64,000 nucleotides of DNA from positions 1,240,001-1,304,000 of the forward strand of contig BLLK01000022.1 of NCBI GenBank assembly GCA_021927905.1, written 5' to 3'. The notes beneath the pieces are model-generated. The model saw only the letters and a program-made list of their open reading frames with translations, did no database searches and was not told the DNA's origin. The stretch is from Chaetoceros tenuissimus (Eukaryota; Bacillariophyta; Thalassiosirophyceae; Chaetocerotales; Chaetocerotaceae). The position numbers and the translations under genes were made by a program. Shown here piece after piece: positions 14,027 through 23,804 of the stretch; positions within the stretch are counted from its first letter, which is position 1; each line of letters opens with the position of its first letter.

Positions 14027-15334
14027 TTACTTAGGCATTAATGAATTAGATGTCGATAGTATCTTGAACATATTATGTTTGTCAAGCTTAGCTAGAAGGA
14101 AAGGAAACAATCTTACATCCAAATCTAAAGAATGAATAGCGGTTGGAAACACTTCCAGTACTTTCTTTATGCCAAGGTTCCATTTCTTTTCCCTCTCAAT
14201 TGCTAAGTGAAGGGGATACTTGTCTGCATAGTTCTTTATCCTACATGCATCTGGATATGTATCAACTAACAAATCTATTATCTTGCTGTAATTTGCTTCA
14301 CATCGTCTCGATACTGGCTTTCCAATCGCAAAATGAAGCGGTAGGTTACCATGCTTGTCTTGTTCCCGTACTATTTCCGTGTTCAGCAATAAAGCTAATC
14401 TGACAAATATGTATGGGCACAGATCCAATTGTATCATATCTAAAAGAATGCTGGAAGTAGGGTGCACAGGAGCTGTAAAAGAATCACAAGGCATACTCTT
14501 CAGCGAATTCCCAGCAATAAGGATAACGACCTTTTGCCAACATTCTAGTATTTCCTCTGAAAAAGCTTGCCTTTCATTCACAGTAGCTAATTCAAAATCA
14601 TCTTGAAACCTTTCATCACTTTCCAAATCTTCTCTGTAAGCTGTATAAAGTAATTGTAGACAATTACTTCCATTATTTGTTTTGATACGACAAACTCTTT
14701 GATTCCTTTGTACTAGAAATTGCAGCAAATGTGGTGATATCGATGGATAACAACACGCATAATGAAGTGGAAAATATCCTCTTGCATCTTCCATATTCAA
14801 GGAACGCGGGCATGTATCTGCTAATAATTGTAAATGTTGTATTCCTAATCCATGAATGATTGCAAGGTGCATGACATTCCGTCGTTGGTAATCTTTGATG
14901 AGAATACTCTCTTGTCCACTCATTTCAATCAGTTCTTCAAAATATACCACATCTTTTCCAGATATACAACAATGATGAAGGGGAGTATATCCTTTTCTAT
15001 CCTGATGTAGCAATACCTCCTCTGGACATTTATTCAAAACAAAGCGAAAATTTTGCACTGGGCTTGTTTCAGTGCATAAATGATGTATGGGCAGCAGCCC
15101 ATCATAATCCTGTTGAAGCAATAAATCTTTGCAAAGCTTAATGATAGCCTTGATTGCCTCCAAAGGTGCACTTTTGATACATGCTAGATGAAGCGGCGTT
15201 CGTTTTCTCCAATCCACAGCTTGTGTCGATTTACTGTTGTACTTTTTAGTTTTGTAAATATGGATAATGTTGTCCCAGTCTACTGTATTTTCCGTGAGCA
15301 AGCGGATAATGATGCTACCCCCATCATCACACAT
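14027..15334 (-). CDS. Ankyrin-repeat protein
   Basis: A single-exon frame of 435 codons. The first ATG in the frame is at 15334 (protein begins MCDDGGS); upstream codons would need a TTG start. Ankyrin-type consensus pieces recur along the protein: TPLHLAC near the N-terminus, LLPIHHLC, YTPLHHCC, NVMHLAII, YFPLHYACC, NLPLHFAIG and YPLHLAIE near the C-terminus, giving at least seven repeats spaced about 33 to 40 residues, less regular in the middle. No membrane segment or catalytic motif is visible. Ankyrin arrays are protein-binding scaffolds; the partner is unknown. Proteins of this kind with degenerate repeats are common in diatoms (family knowledge). It converges on the giant gene. Confidence 0.85.
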   Translation of the reverse strand: MCDDGGSIIIRLLTENTVDWDNIIHIYKTKKYNSKSTQAVDWRKRTPLHLACIKSAPLEAIKAIIKLCKDLLLQQDYDGLLPIHHLCTETSPVQNFRFVLNKCPEEVLLHQDRKGYTPLHHCCISGKDVVYFEELIEMSGQESILIKDYQRRNVMHLAIIHGLGIQHLQLLADTCPRSLNMEDARGYFPLHYACCYPSISPHLLQFLVQRNQRVCRIKTNNGSNCLQLLYTAYREDLESDERFQDDFELATVNERQAFSEEILECWQKVVILIAGNSLKSMPCDSFTAPVHPTSSILLDMIQLDLCPYIFVRLALLLNTEIVREQDKHGNLPLHFAIGKPVSRRCEANYSKIIDLLVDTYPDACRIKNYADKYPLHLAIEREKKWNLGIKKVLEVFPTAIHSLDLDVRLFPFLLAKLDKHNMFKILSTSNSLMPK

Positions 15335-15687
15335 GAAAGATATCTGTATATGGATCAACTATATTTCCTACAGTGAGCATCTAGTCTTTGTACATAACAA
15401 ACAAGGCAAAACTAGAAAACTGAGAAGGTTTTCCCTCGTCGTCTGTCCATACATGAATGAAAATACCTTTACCTGATGGGGACATCACCATCACAGAAGA
15501 CATTATTGGAGACGCTTCTCATTCTTGTTTCATAATAAATTGAAATACAAAGATAACCGAAATTCAAATGTGTGTACAAGATTTATGCAACAAATGCAAT
15601 AAGTACACTTGGGCTGGCTGAGGTGCACATGCCGAAATTGCGTTGGAAGAGTGAGTGTTATGGATTGAATTTGTTAGTACTCTAAAA
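15335..15687. other. Divergent intergenic region, putative promoters
   Basis: About 350 bp between the ankyrin gene on the minus strand and the small putative secreted peptide on the plus strand. No RNA gene or clear repeat was seen. A consensus-like donor (gtgagt) at 15651 may belong to a spliced 5' end of the downstream small gene. Confidence 0.4.
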
Positions 15688-15942
15688 ATGATTATCTTAC
15701 AACTCTTCTCATTACTCTTATTTCTTCACTTTTTTTGTAGTATACCCGATAGTGATCGCTGCATAAAATGGCGAACTGGAAGATGTGGTAAAGCGATGAT
15801 AGAAGTATGCAGTGAATGTGGAATGAAAATGCAAGCGAGTAAAGAAATCATGAATGATATACTTGATTCTCATCATGAGGAGGTGGATGGTATCAGCCAA
15901 TGCGTAAAAAATCAACAAGGTTTACTAGGTTGCATGAAATGA
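15688..15942 (+). CDS. Small Cys-rich putative secreted protein (gene model uncertain)
   Basis: Starting at ATG 15688 the frame encodes 84 residues beginning MIILQLFSLLLFLHFFCS, a convincing signal peptide, followed by a polar domain with seven further or flanking cysteines (for example GRCGKAM, CSECGM, SQCVKN, GCMK). An alternative is that 15651-15740 is an intron: it starts GTGAGT and ends TTTTTTTGTAG, like other introns here. The hydrophobic leader would then be intron sequence and a small upstream exon would be needed. No upstream exon with ATG in the right phase was found. No family recognised. Confidence 0.35.
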   Translation: MIILQLFSLLLFLHFFCSIPDSDRCIKWRTGRCGKAMIEVCSECGMKMQASKEIMNDILDSHHEEVDGISQCVKNQQGLLGCMK

Positions 15943-16516
15943 CATTAAAATATATGTTTGTGTAAAAGACAAAGGCATAGGGAATTGGATTACAAGTATC
16001 TCTTTGAATGACGTGACGGTAGCTTTCTTATTTTTGTACAAAATGAAAGTGCCATCATTGAAAAAAATGCTATAGAATCCAACTAGTATTGTATCAATAA
16101 ATGTTTTATAATGAAAGCCTGTTGAGGCGACTAATAGTAAATATACCAAGAGTTAAATATTATCATTTGAAGTATTCCAAATAATTATTTCTTTTTAGTT
16201 TGCTTCTTTTGTTTAGTGGACTCCAAATGTACCCTTTACACAAGAGGGAACGGCATTGGATACCTCCTCATTTCTCTCGCTTCTACCAATAGTTCACACT
16301 TTCACGTTCACCTCGTTCATATCTCTCCCCTGTGCTTCATTGATAACACTGGTAACTTCTCCTACGGTACATTCATCATAGTCTATGGGTGCCCTACTTT
16401 CACTGTTTTCAAGAAGTCAACGAGTACTTATTGCATCATCAAGTTTTGAATAAGTGAAAGCATTGAAAAGCAATTGACTGAAGACATTTTCACTCCTTTT
16501 TACCACCGTCATCACA
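15943..16516. other. Intergenic region, no supported gene
   Basis: About 570 bp of AT-rich sequence upstream of the RPA-interacting protein gene. A 77-codon open frame at 16216-16449 has no recognisable motif and is not supported. Presumed 3' end of the upstream small gene and promoter of the downstream gene. Confidence 0.45.
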
Positions 16517-17434
16517 ATGAAACCTATACGAAATAACAGACGAAACATTAAACAAAGATCGCCCGCAAACGATCGATTCTCACCAGAGTGGAAGGATGAA
16601 TTCAAGAAAAAGTGTCTAGAAAGGGCAAGACAACAACGAAGTAAAAATATAGCAAAACGAAGGGAATCATCTTTTTCATCACCATCGACGCCCATGACCA
16701 ATACAGCTTCATTGATTCAAGAACAACTGAAAGTTAGTGGAACTACAGTCGTTTCAAATAATTTTGGATATACTACTCCAGTCAAATATTCTTATCCTAC
16801 TGCTCAAAATTGGAATAAAGCACAGAGTATGACAGATGATACCGATGCTGTGGATTATATTACAGAAGAAGAGCTATTTACATTGATGCAAGAAGTGGAA
16901 GAAGATTTGAAACGGGATGAAGGTGAGAACTCTTTTATTTCATACTTGATAATTTGTGGTGAGCTACTCCATTCAATCTTGTCTCATGTGTCATTTTTCA
17001 CAACAATAGAACAATATTATGCGGAGCAAATGGAATTGATTCATCAAGAAGAACTCGCCAATCAACATCTCGTAGAGGATCAAATTGCTAGTTTTGAAGA
17101 AACAACGAATCAAAGTATACAGCAATGTATATCTTGTCCATTGTGTCACCGTGAATCACTATTTATGGACAATAATGGCAAAGTATACTGTCAACAGACA
17201 AGCAATCAAGTAGGAAATGCTTCATGTAAACTTGCAAATAGGATAGAGTTAGAGGAAGTTTCTGATTTAGATGGTTTGAGAAATAAGCTGGGTATGGCAT
17301 TTCAAGAGCATTCCACATTTTGTCAAGGCATACTGCAATTTGACATTGTAGATATTGATGGTACATTTGGAATGTACACAGGTTGTGCAACATGTAGAAA
17401 GAGGGGTTTGATTGCAAGAGCAAAAGCTAATTGA
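16517..17434 (+). CDS. RPAIN: RPA-interacting protein (RPAIN/RIP family)
   Basis: The family escorts replication protein A into the nucleus (family knowledge). Seen: two exons, 16517-16922 and 17010-17434, 276 residues after splicing. The N-terminal basic block has the family pattern of a Trp-containing helix followed by a Arg-rich helix (SPEWKDEFKKKCLERARQQR). The C-terminus has a zinc-finger-like region with CPLCHRESLFM, VYCQ, STFCQ and GCATCRKRG. The middle part is acidic and Glu-rich. The 87-nt intron 16923-17009 has a GTGAGA donor and a TAG acceptor, is a multiple of three and has no stop, so a 305-residue retained form is also possible. Splicing is favoured because the intron translates to a hydrophobic stretch out of place in a nuclear protein. 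Confidence 0.8.
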   Translation: MKPIRNNRRNIKQRSPANDRFSPEWKDEFKKKCLERARQQRSKNIAKRRESSFSSPSTPMTNTASLIQEQLKVSGTTVVSNNFGYTTPVKYSYPTAQNWNKAQSMTDDTDAVDYITEEELFTLMQEVEEDLKRDEGENSFISYLIICGELLHSILSHVSFFTTIEQYYAEQMELIHQEELANQHLVEDQIASFEETTNQSIQQCISCPLCHRESLFMDNNGKVYCQQTSNQVGNASCKLANRIELEEVSDLDGLRNKLGMAFQEHSTFCQGILQFDIVDIDGTFGMYTGCATCRKRGLIARAKAN

Positions 17435-17615
17435 GAAGTGTATATCCAATACTACTGTGTAAATTAGAGCAAAATGTATCAACAACCAAAACGCATATAT
17501 CTTTCCATGAAATTGCGAATCAAGCATTATATCTTTTATTCTACAGTTATAAAGCCGGTTCATTTTTTTGCGACTGCGAACCTTTTGTAGACCACAGTTT
17601 ACAAGTTCAAAAGAC

Positions 17616-18758
17616 TTAATCCTCAAGTGCAGAAGCTCCAGAAATAATCTCAATAAGCTCGGTGGTAATTCTAGCTTGACGAGCACGGTTATACTGAAGT
17701 GTCAAAGTATCAATCATTTCTCCAGCGTTCTTAGATGCGTTCTCCATAGCAGTCATACGGGAAGACTGTTCAGAAGCTGCTCCGTCCATGAAGCAGTAGT
17801 AAAGCTGTGAAGTCAATACATATTCATAAAGGTCGGTCATAACCTCAGACTTTACATCTGGCTCAAATTCGTACTCAACCATGGACTCGTTTTCTCCCTC
17901 AACAACCATTGGCTTAATTACTTTGTAGTATTGTTTGTAAGTTGCAGCATTAACGAAACTGTTGTAAACAAGAACAACTGCATCATAGTCAGCAGCTCCT
18001 GCTGCGGTAAGCTCAGATGAAAGAGCAGCAGCAAGGTTGTAGGTTCCTGGAGCTTCTACCTCAGTAGCGGTACGAACAATCTTTTCTGGAATAGCACGGC
18101 TCAATTGCGAACGTCCCTTATCTCCAATGACAACAACGTCACACTCCTTTCCTTGAGCAGCAAGCTTAGCTACTGCATCCTTGGTACAACGAGAGATGAA
18201 AGTGTTGATACCACCGCAAAGTCCCTTATCGGAGGAAATTGGTACAAGTAGAGTCTTCTGTGGAAGCTCCTCAAAGGTTACTTCATCAAGATCCTCCATG
18301 ATAACAGCCTCTCCACAAAGAGCATCAGTCCATTGGTTGAATGGCTTAGCAAGTGCAAGACGGGTCTCATCTCCCTTAAGCTTAGCAGCGGAAACCATCT
18401 TCATGGAACTGGTAATCTTCTTGATATTTTTTGTGGATACGATCTGGTTGAAAATCTGCTTTTCGGTAGCCATACCACGAGCAGCTCCAGCCTTCGCCAT
18501 GAGGCTATATAAATGTATGTTAGAAACATTTATTTACAATATAAATAGTTTTTGTGCGATATTGTATCAGAATGCAGGACATATATTTCGTTATAGCCAC
18601 TATTTACCCAATACGTTGAACACATGAATCCTAGCTATGGAGTTGAATTTTCAAAATTCGAGCTCCGTCCTTCGCACCCTCGCTGCCAGAGCAATAAATA
18701 TATGCACTTACCGAGGAAGATCACGAGAAACCCTTTGAATTGAAGCTCTAAGTGCCAT
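17616..18758 (-). CDS. ATPG: Mitochondrial F1 ATP synthase gamma subunit
   Basis: This is the rotor shaft subunit of F1-ATPase, turning inside the alpha3beta3 ring in the mitochondrial matrix. Seen: two exons, 18758-18712 and 18504-17616, joined through a split Arg codon; 311 residues. The N-terminus MALRASIQRVSRDLPRRL is a basic, acid-free amphipathic mitochondrial presequence encoded mostly by exon 1. The conserved N-terminal helix has the motif IKKITSSMKMVSAAK; the middle has SSDKGLCGGIN; the C-terminal helix has MTAMENASKNAGEMI, then the rotor end with NRARQARITTELIEIISGA. Length and motifs fit the eukaryotic mitochondrial gamma. The plastid paralogue would be longer, with a redox or bridge insertion that is absent here. 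Confidence 0.95.
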
Positions 18759-19107
18759 CTTGAATGAACTAGTTGTGCTGATGGAGTTGGTAGTTGCCTC
18801 TCGTTGTTGGTGTTTGCGAAGGAAATTTCATCGGAGGACGAGGCTCGCTGGTAGTGCTTGTTGGGTAGGGAGATGGGAAAGATAGTACGTGTGGTACGTA
18901 CAAGAGAAGATATAGTCAAGACAATGACGTCCAAAGTAGTATGATATCTTTCAATGAAGTGACCAGGACTTGCAAAGATATCTTCATTTTCAAAGAATCA
19001 TCCCGAATCAAATAATATAAAAACTTTGTTTAAATTTATGAACTTTTCATTGTGCTGAAATTAAGAAAGCGATCCACTCAAGAAAGTACATTACAAAAAC
19101 CATAAAT
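18759..19107. other. Intergenic region between two minus-strand genes
   Basis: About 350 bp holding the ATP synthase gamma promoter/5' UTR and the PheRS alpha 3' end. No gene, RNA or repeat was recognised. Confidence 0.45.
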
Positions 19108-20695
19108 TTAAGCCTCTTCGAACCTACAGATTGGTGCAGTTCTAGTTCTTGCCATCTCAACCTTGTGTCCGAACAAATCTCTGATATTCTTAATTCTATA
19201 TTTGATCATGGTTGGTCTCTCAAGTGACAATCCCCATGCGATAACACGTACATTTTCAGGCAATCCCATTGGCGCCAACATTTCAGGACGGAACATTCCA
19301 GAGTTTCCAATCTCGGTCCACTTTTTCAAATCTGGATGATATCCGAAAATCTCCATAGATGGTTCTGTGTATGGGTTGAATGCTGGTTTGAAACGAAGTT
19401 GTGTAATTCCAATCTTTTTGAAGAAAGTCTCAATGGTTCCGATCAAATCTCCAAGGGATAGATTGTAATCTGCTACAAGTCCTTCTACTTGGTGGAACTC
19501 ACAAAGATGTGTTGCATCCATGGTTTCGTTACGGAATACACGATCAATAGAAAAATAACGTGCAGGTTTGAATCCACCTGGCTGATTTGCAAGTTTGTAA
19601 AGCATTTGTGATGACACTGCAGTGGTGTGTGTTCTAAGAAGATTCTTGAATGCCTCTGCAATAATTTTGAGTGAGCATTGATATGGTTCAAGATTTGAGT
19701 CATTTCCAAATATACATTAAATACATACCTTCTCTCTTGAAATCATAACGGTATCCGATAGATCCTGAACCTCCCTTCTCGTGCATTTCCTTTACTCTCT
19801 CGTAGTAATCTTCAGGAACACTTACAGTTGCAGCTGGCTCCTTGATGAAGAAAGTATCATGTGCATCTCTCGCAGGGTGACTTTGAGGTTGGAACAAAGA
19901 ATCAAAGTTCCAGAAAGAACTCTCAACCCACTTATTTGTAGGCATCTCCTGAAATCCCATTTGCATTAAAATTTTACGGAACTCAGCTCTTACTTTGAGA
20001 AGTGGATGAAGATATCCTCCTCCTACTTTCTCTCCAACAGTCAAAAAGTTGTATGGCTTGAAAGGAGTAGTTTTCCATGCTCCAGAGTCCAACATTTCCT
20101 TTGTCAAATCAGCAGCCTTCTTGACACGATTAGGAGCATAGTGCTCTCCTCTTGTTACTGCAAAAGAATTACGCTTGACAAGAGAAACAAGCTTACGTTT
20201 CTTCAACATGGTTACTTCTTTATCGCTCATGATCCCCTCTGGATTTCCATCTGCATCTTGAAGAGCCTTAAGTTTATCCTTGGTCTCATCGGCAACCTCT
20301 TCCAAAGTTTTCAAAGCAACGAGTTTATCTCCGTCCTTCTTTGCCCACTTGTTTTTCATACAATTTCCCATACCAATTTTACATACGTTCTTTCCAACCT
20401 TTGCTTGCAAATCAGGCATCGAGAGTCCCTCACCGGATTCTACAAGAGCAGCGAGTACTCTCATTTCTTGAGATCCATTTTCTACAACGTCTTGTGCTTC
20501 TTTTGACAATGTGTAAAAGGAAGTGAAGAGCTCTTCAGCAGATACATATGCATCTACCAAAAGGGATTTCACAGAACCAACAACTGCATTGTGGTCGAGT
20601 TTATTTGCTGCTGCCCATACAAAGGTATCATCAATCTTTGCATCAGCGCCTGATGATAGGTGGGTCAAGATTGCTTTTTCTACTACTTCACTCAT
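19108..20695 (-). CDS. FARSA: Cytosolic phenylalanyl-tRNA synthetase alpha subunit
   Basis: Catalytic subunit of the heterotetrameric cytosolic PheRS, which charges tRNA-Phe. Seen: two exons, 20695-19729 and 19655-19108, with a 73-nt intron (GTATGT donor, TGCAG acceptor) joining a split Glu codon; 504 residues. The N-terminal half has winged-helix-like DNA/tRNA-binding domains, as in eukaryotic alpha subunits. The class II catalytic core carries a motif 2 region ([16 protein letters not shown] followed by CEFHQVEG), the [12 protein letters not shown] segment just before the intron, and motif 3 near the C-terminus ([13 protein letters not shown]). Length and domain order match eukaryotic/archaeal-type FARSA, not the organellar monomeric enzyme. 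No targeting peptide is visible. Confidence 0.95.
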
Positions 20696-21264
20696 TGTTG
20701 CAATTATATTAGAGTTGTTGTTGTAGCTTATTTGTTGGATGTTGCATGTTGTTCTTTCATTTCATGTTGTTCAAGTTGTTTTTAGATTCGTGGAAGGCTC
20801 TCGCGTTGAGCTTGAGCCTATCATTTCTAGAACGATAAAGAAGGGAAGGGGAAAGAGTAGTAGGGGCATAATTTCAACCGTAAACGTTAGGAAAGAATTC
20901 TCTTGCTCACTTTTCAAAATGAACCCTGACCATAGTAGAGATAAATAGAACTCACTAAAGATAATTCCAATGAAAATTATAATAGAAACATGAAGAAAGC
21001 TATCAAATATTCGTTCAATTTTGGTATCTCTTTTTATTACGGTGATGTTATCGTGAATTGAAAATTATGAAAATATCATCGGTGATTTAAAACATCTGGC
21101 TGGTTTGACATCGGAATTTGAAAGGAGAAGCCCAAGAAAAGATTTCATGGGCTTCTCCCCTTTGATCTTACTTGAGAGGATCCTTTTTAATCATAAAAAG
21201 TATAGTTTGCTATTGCAAAACCTTTGAATTCTTTTAGAAAACACTATATACAGTAGTTAAAACA
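20696..21264. other. Divergent intergenic region with one strong stem-loop
   Basis: About 570 bp between PheRS alpha on the minus strand and the RGG protein gene on the plus strand, so it should hold both promoters. The only structure seen is the inverted repeat at 21124-21158, listed separately. Confidence 0.5.
21124..21158. repeat. 11-bp perfect inverted repeat (stem-loop)
   Basis: The arms GGAGAAGCCCA and TGGGCTTCTCC flank a 13-nt spacer. Adjacent bases (AAAGG on the left, CCTTT on the right) extend the pairing if two bases are bulged. The arms are GC-rich against an AT-rich background. It lies about 100 bp upstream of the RGG gene start. Confidence 0.6.
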
Positions 21265-21826
21265 ATGAGTGGGCGCGGGGAATGGCAGTAAGTCTCAAAA
21301 GATCTTTTAGACCAAACGATGGCCGAACGAAGAAATATGATTCAACAGTTTTCGTTATTTTCAGCCTTCAACCTAATTTTCCTATATTTCATCAGATACA
21401 GTAGAGGAGGAGGCAGAGGACGTGGTAGAGGACGCGGCAGAGGAGGAAGGGGAGGCAGAGGCAGAGGAGGAGGCAGAGGAGGAGGCAGAGGAGGAGGCAG
21501 AGGAGGTGGAATGAGAGATTTATCATATGAAAAAGGACTCAATGGTGGTGTAGATAAAGTGAATACAATCAGGTATGTACAAATTAGAACTCAACTATAC
21601 ATGCAATCCAAACGATCTCATCATTCCTTCCTCAAATAGTCCAATGAAAACCATCGAGGGAACTGAAAGCTCCTCCATGATGACAGGAGCGAAACAAGCT
21701 ACCATCGGGCTTGGCATCGCTGCTATGGCCCTATACGCAGTCAAGGCAAAGAGATCCAGAAACATTAAAAAGGAAGCATCATCTGGAAAGGAAGAACAGA
21801 TTGCAAACGATACCGATATTGTTTAA
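21265..21826 (+). CDS. Small RGG-repeat protein with a C-terminal hydrophobic segment
   Basis: Three exons, 21265-21287, 21396-21572 and 21640-21826, join in frame (GTAAGT and GTATGT donors; CAG and TAG acceptors) to give 128 residues. The N-terminus MSGRGEWQYS leads into about 45 residues made almost only of Gly and Arg (RGRGRG, then GGRG units), encoded by a GGAGGCAGA-type tandem repeat. A middle segment (MRDLSYEKGLNGG) is followed by a hydrophobic stretch (TIGLGIAAMALYAV) and a basic, then acidic tail. RGG tracts usually bind RNA or are arginine-methylated (family knowledge). The hydrophobic stretch could be a tail-type membrane anchor. No named family recognised. Confidence 0.75.
21412..21510 (+). 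repeat. GGAGGCAGA-type purine-rich tandem repeat
   Basis: A purine-only coding repeat of about 100 bp within the RGG protein exon, based on GGAGGMAGA-like units with CGTGG and CGCGG variants. It encodes the Gly/Arg tract. Such a strand-biased purine run is likely to vary in length. Confidence 0.75.
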
Positions 21827-22558
21827 CCAACAAGATCATGATAACTTCTGTACTGCACTGATTTTATTTATTCTAATAGCTTTGAAAATTCGTTTTCTGA
21901 AGAGAAGCCTAGCATGCATCTCACTCGAAGATGTGATTTTCTAATATAGGATAAATATTACACTATAAGTTTCTTATTACTTTGAGAAGAGCTGATTGTA
22001 TGATGTACAATGTGATTTAGGAGATAACAGCTGACGAAAAGAAAGAGTTAGCAAATTGCAAACACTTGGTATCTTTGCACATTTCGTCGGTATAGTACCA
22101 CGATAAGAAAACAATGCGATCAGTCTCATGTTGAAATTATCATAGGCACAGAATTCAAGCGAAAGACCTTCCCGTTTTACGAGCGATCTTCATATTTTTG
22201 ATGAAGATCACATCAGTTGGATCTCTACAAGAGTAGCAGAAATAATTTTCCTGCAAGATGATGAGGGTTTATCGTAGAGAGTATTTCGTCGTGTTCTGTT
22301 TAGTTCTGAGTTCTTAGCGCGCCGACATGAGAATCCTAATTAACCGTCCTAACTGTAGCTATTGAAGTATCTTCTGGAAAAGGAGTCCCCTGAGACTGAT
22401 GAGGTCAGTTGAAGTTGATTGATGTGTGCACTGCTGGAAGAACAACACTGCTAAACACAAGCTACTGCATGTTAAAGAATCCATTCGTAAGGAAGTAACA
22501 AATCCTACCTTACTCTAATTAACCTTACAATCATCTAGAAATCATAAAATCAGCAAAA
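21827..22558. other. Long intergenic region, no gene supported
   Basis: About 730 bp between the RGG gene and the heme oxygenase gene. It is less AT-rich than neighbouring spacers in places. It holds a 9-bp perfect hairpin at 22185-22209. No protein frame, tRNA or rRNA was recognised. A small non-coding RNA cannot be excluded. Confidence 0.4.
22185..22209. repeat. 9-bp perfect inverted repeat with 7-nt loop
   Basis: Arms GATCTTCAT and ATGAAGATC flank the loop ATTTTTG. It stands about 350 bp upstream of the heme oxygenase start. Confidence 0.5.
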
Positions 22559-23374
22559 ATGGTATACAGAAAATCTCTAGCCTTGTGGGCTCTTTTCCTT
22601 GGAGCTTCCAGCACAAATGCATTCACAATCAATTCTCAAAGATATCTTTCTCAATCAACTACGCAACTTTTTCATGGGCCTCCAGGAATGGGAACAATGG
22701 AAGCAACTGGTTTCATCGACACTGAACTCCGTGGAGCAGCTATGAAATTGCATACGAAATCTCAAGCTCCAAAAGAAGGACAAGTTGAAGATAAACCAAA
22801 ACCTGCTGAACCATATGTACCTACTCATCTTGATTATTTGAAATTCTTGGTTGATTCTCAACAGGTCTATCAAGCATTTGAAGAAATTGTCAAGATGGAA
22901 GAATTCCAACCTGAACTTGCGCCATTTGTAGATACCGGACTTGAACGTTCTGAGAGACTAGAACAAGATATTGAATTCATATCAAAAGAGTACAACGTGG
23001 AGAGACCTGCACCAGGTAAACTAGGAATATCATATGCTGAGAAAATTCGGGAAATTGCTAGTAAAGGAAAAGACGCAATTCCTGAATTTATGTGCCATTA
23101 CTATAATTTCTACTTTGCGCATACAGCTGGTGGAAGAATGATTGGAAAGCAAATGTCTGCTCTCTTATTGGACAAGAAAACATTGGAATTCTACAAATGG
23201 GATGGTGACATTAATGAAATGAAGGCGACAGTAAAAGATAGCATTGAAGCATTGGCTGCGACATGGACAAGAGAACAAAAAGATATGTGTACTGGAGCTA
23301 CCATGGATTGTTTCAAGGGAGCTGGACCAATCAATAGCTACTTGAGTGGTGGAAAAATGGGACATGGACATTAG
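22559..23374 (+). CDS. HO1: Plastid heme oxygenase (HY1/HO1 type)
   Basis: Opens heme to biliverdin IXa with ferredoxin as electron donor in plastids, the first step toward phytochrome and bilin chromophores (family knowledge). Seen: single exon, 271 residues. The N-terminal hydrophobic signal ends GASSTNA before FTINSQ, so Phe stands at +1, as in ASAFAP-type plastid targeting. The mature part matches plant-type heme oxygenase closely: AAMKLHTKSQAPKEGQ containing the proximal-His region, YLKFLVDSQQVYQAFEE, DTGLERSERLEQDIE, FMCHYYNFYFAHTAGGRMIG (distal helix) and LEFYKWDGD near the C-terminal helices. Length fits the family. Confidence 0.94.
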   Translation: MVYRKSLALWALFLGASSTNAFTINSQRYLSQSTTQLFHGPPGMGTMEATGFIDTELRGAAMKLHTKSQAPKEGQVEDKPKPAEPYVPTHLDYLKFLVDSQQVYQAFEEIVKMEEFQPELAPFVDTGLERSERLEQDIEFISKEYNVERPAPGKLGISYAEKIREIASKGKDAIPEFMCHYYNFYFAHTAGGRMIGKQMSALLLDKKTLEFYKWDGDINEMKATVKDSIEALAATWTREQKDMCTGATMDCFKGAGPINSYLSGGKMGHGH

Positions 23375-23804
23375 GAATCAAATCTACTAGGTTTTGAAAC
23401 TTCTTTAGGCTTAATCTCAAGATTTCAAATTTTGATTTCTGTTTGAATAAATTTGTATAAAACTCCTTTACTTCTTATTTGAACATTAGATGAGTAAATT
23501 TGTCATTGAATAGTGAAATTCCTCGTCAAATTCAGAAGGCATGATTACCTTAGATTTCCACGCATCAACACAGTGAACACTTCGATTATACCGTAAACAT
23601 GAATTTTGATCGGAAAGTCTATTATGTTTTCCAAAATCCTGCTACCAGTAGATAGACCTGGAGTGTGCACACGCAATCAACGCGAGGTTTTGGTAAAAGC
23701 AATGAAATATAACTAGAATAATCTAGGTATGCAAATTCTGAGCAAATCCTACCACGCACTATTACTCCTATGTAAGTAGAGTGAATATTACTTCATATTT
23801 TAAT
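23375..23804. other. Convergent intergenic region
   Basis: About 430 bp between the stop codons of the heme oxygenase and POLD3-like genes. It should hold both 3' UTRs. No gene or repeat was recognised. Confidence 0.45.

Noticed and set aside
16216-16449. 77-codon open frame upstream of RPAIN
   Set aside because: It has no recognisable motif, no supported splice sites, and composition like the surrounding spacer.
22396-22402. CTGATGA, like a hammerhead ribozyme or C/D snoRNA box
   Set aside because: The hammerhead GAAA partner and stems are not present around it, and no paired D box with closing stem was found. The short motif is expected by chance.
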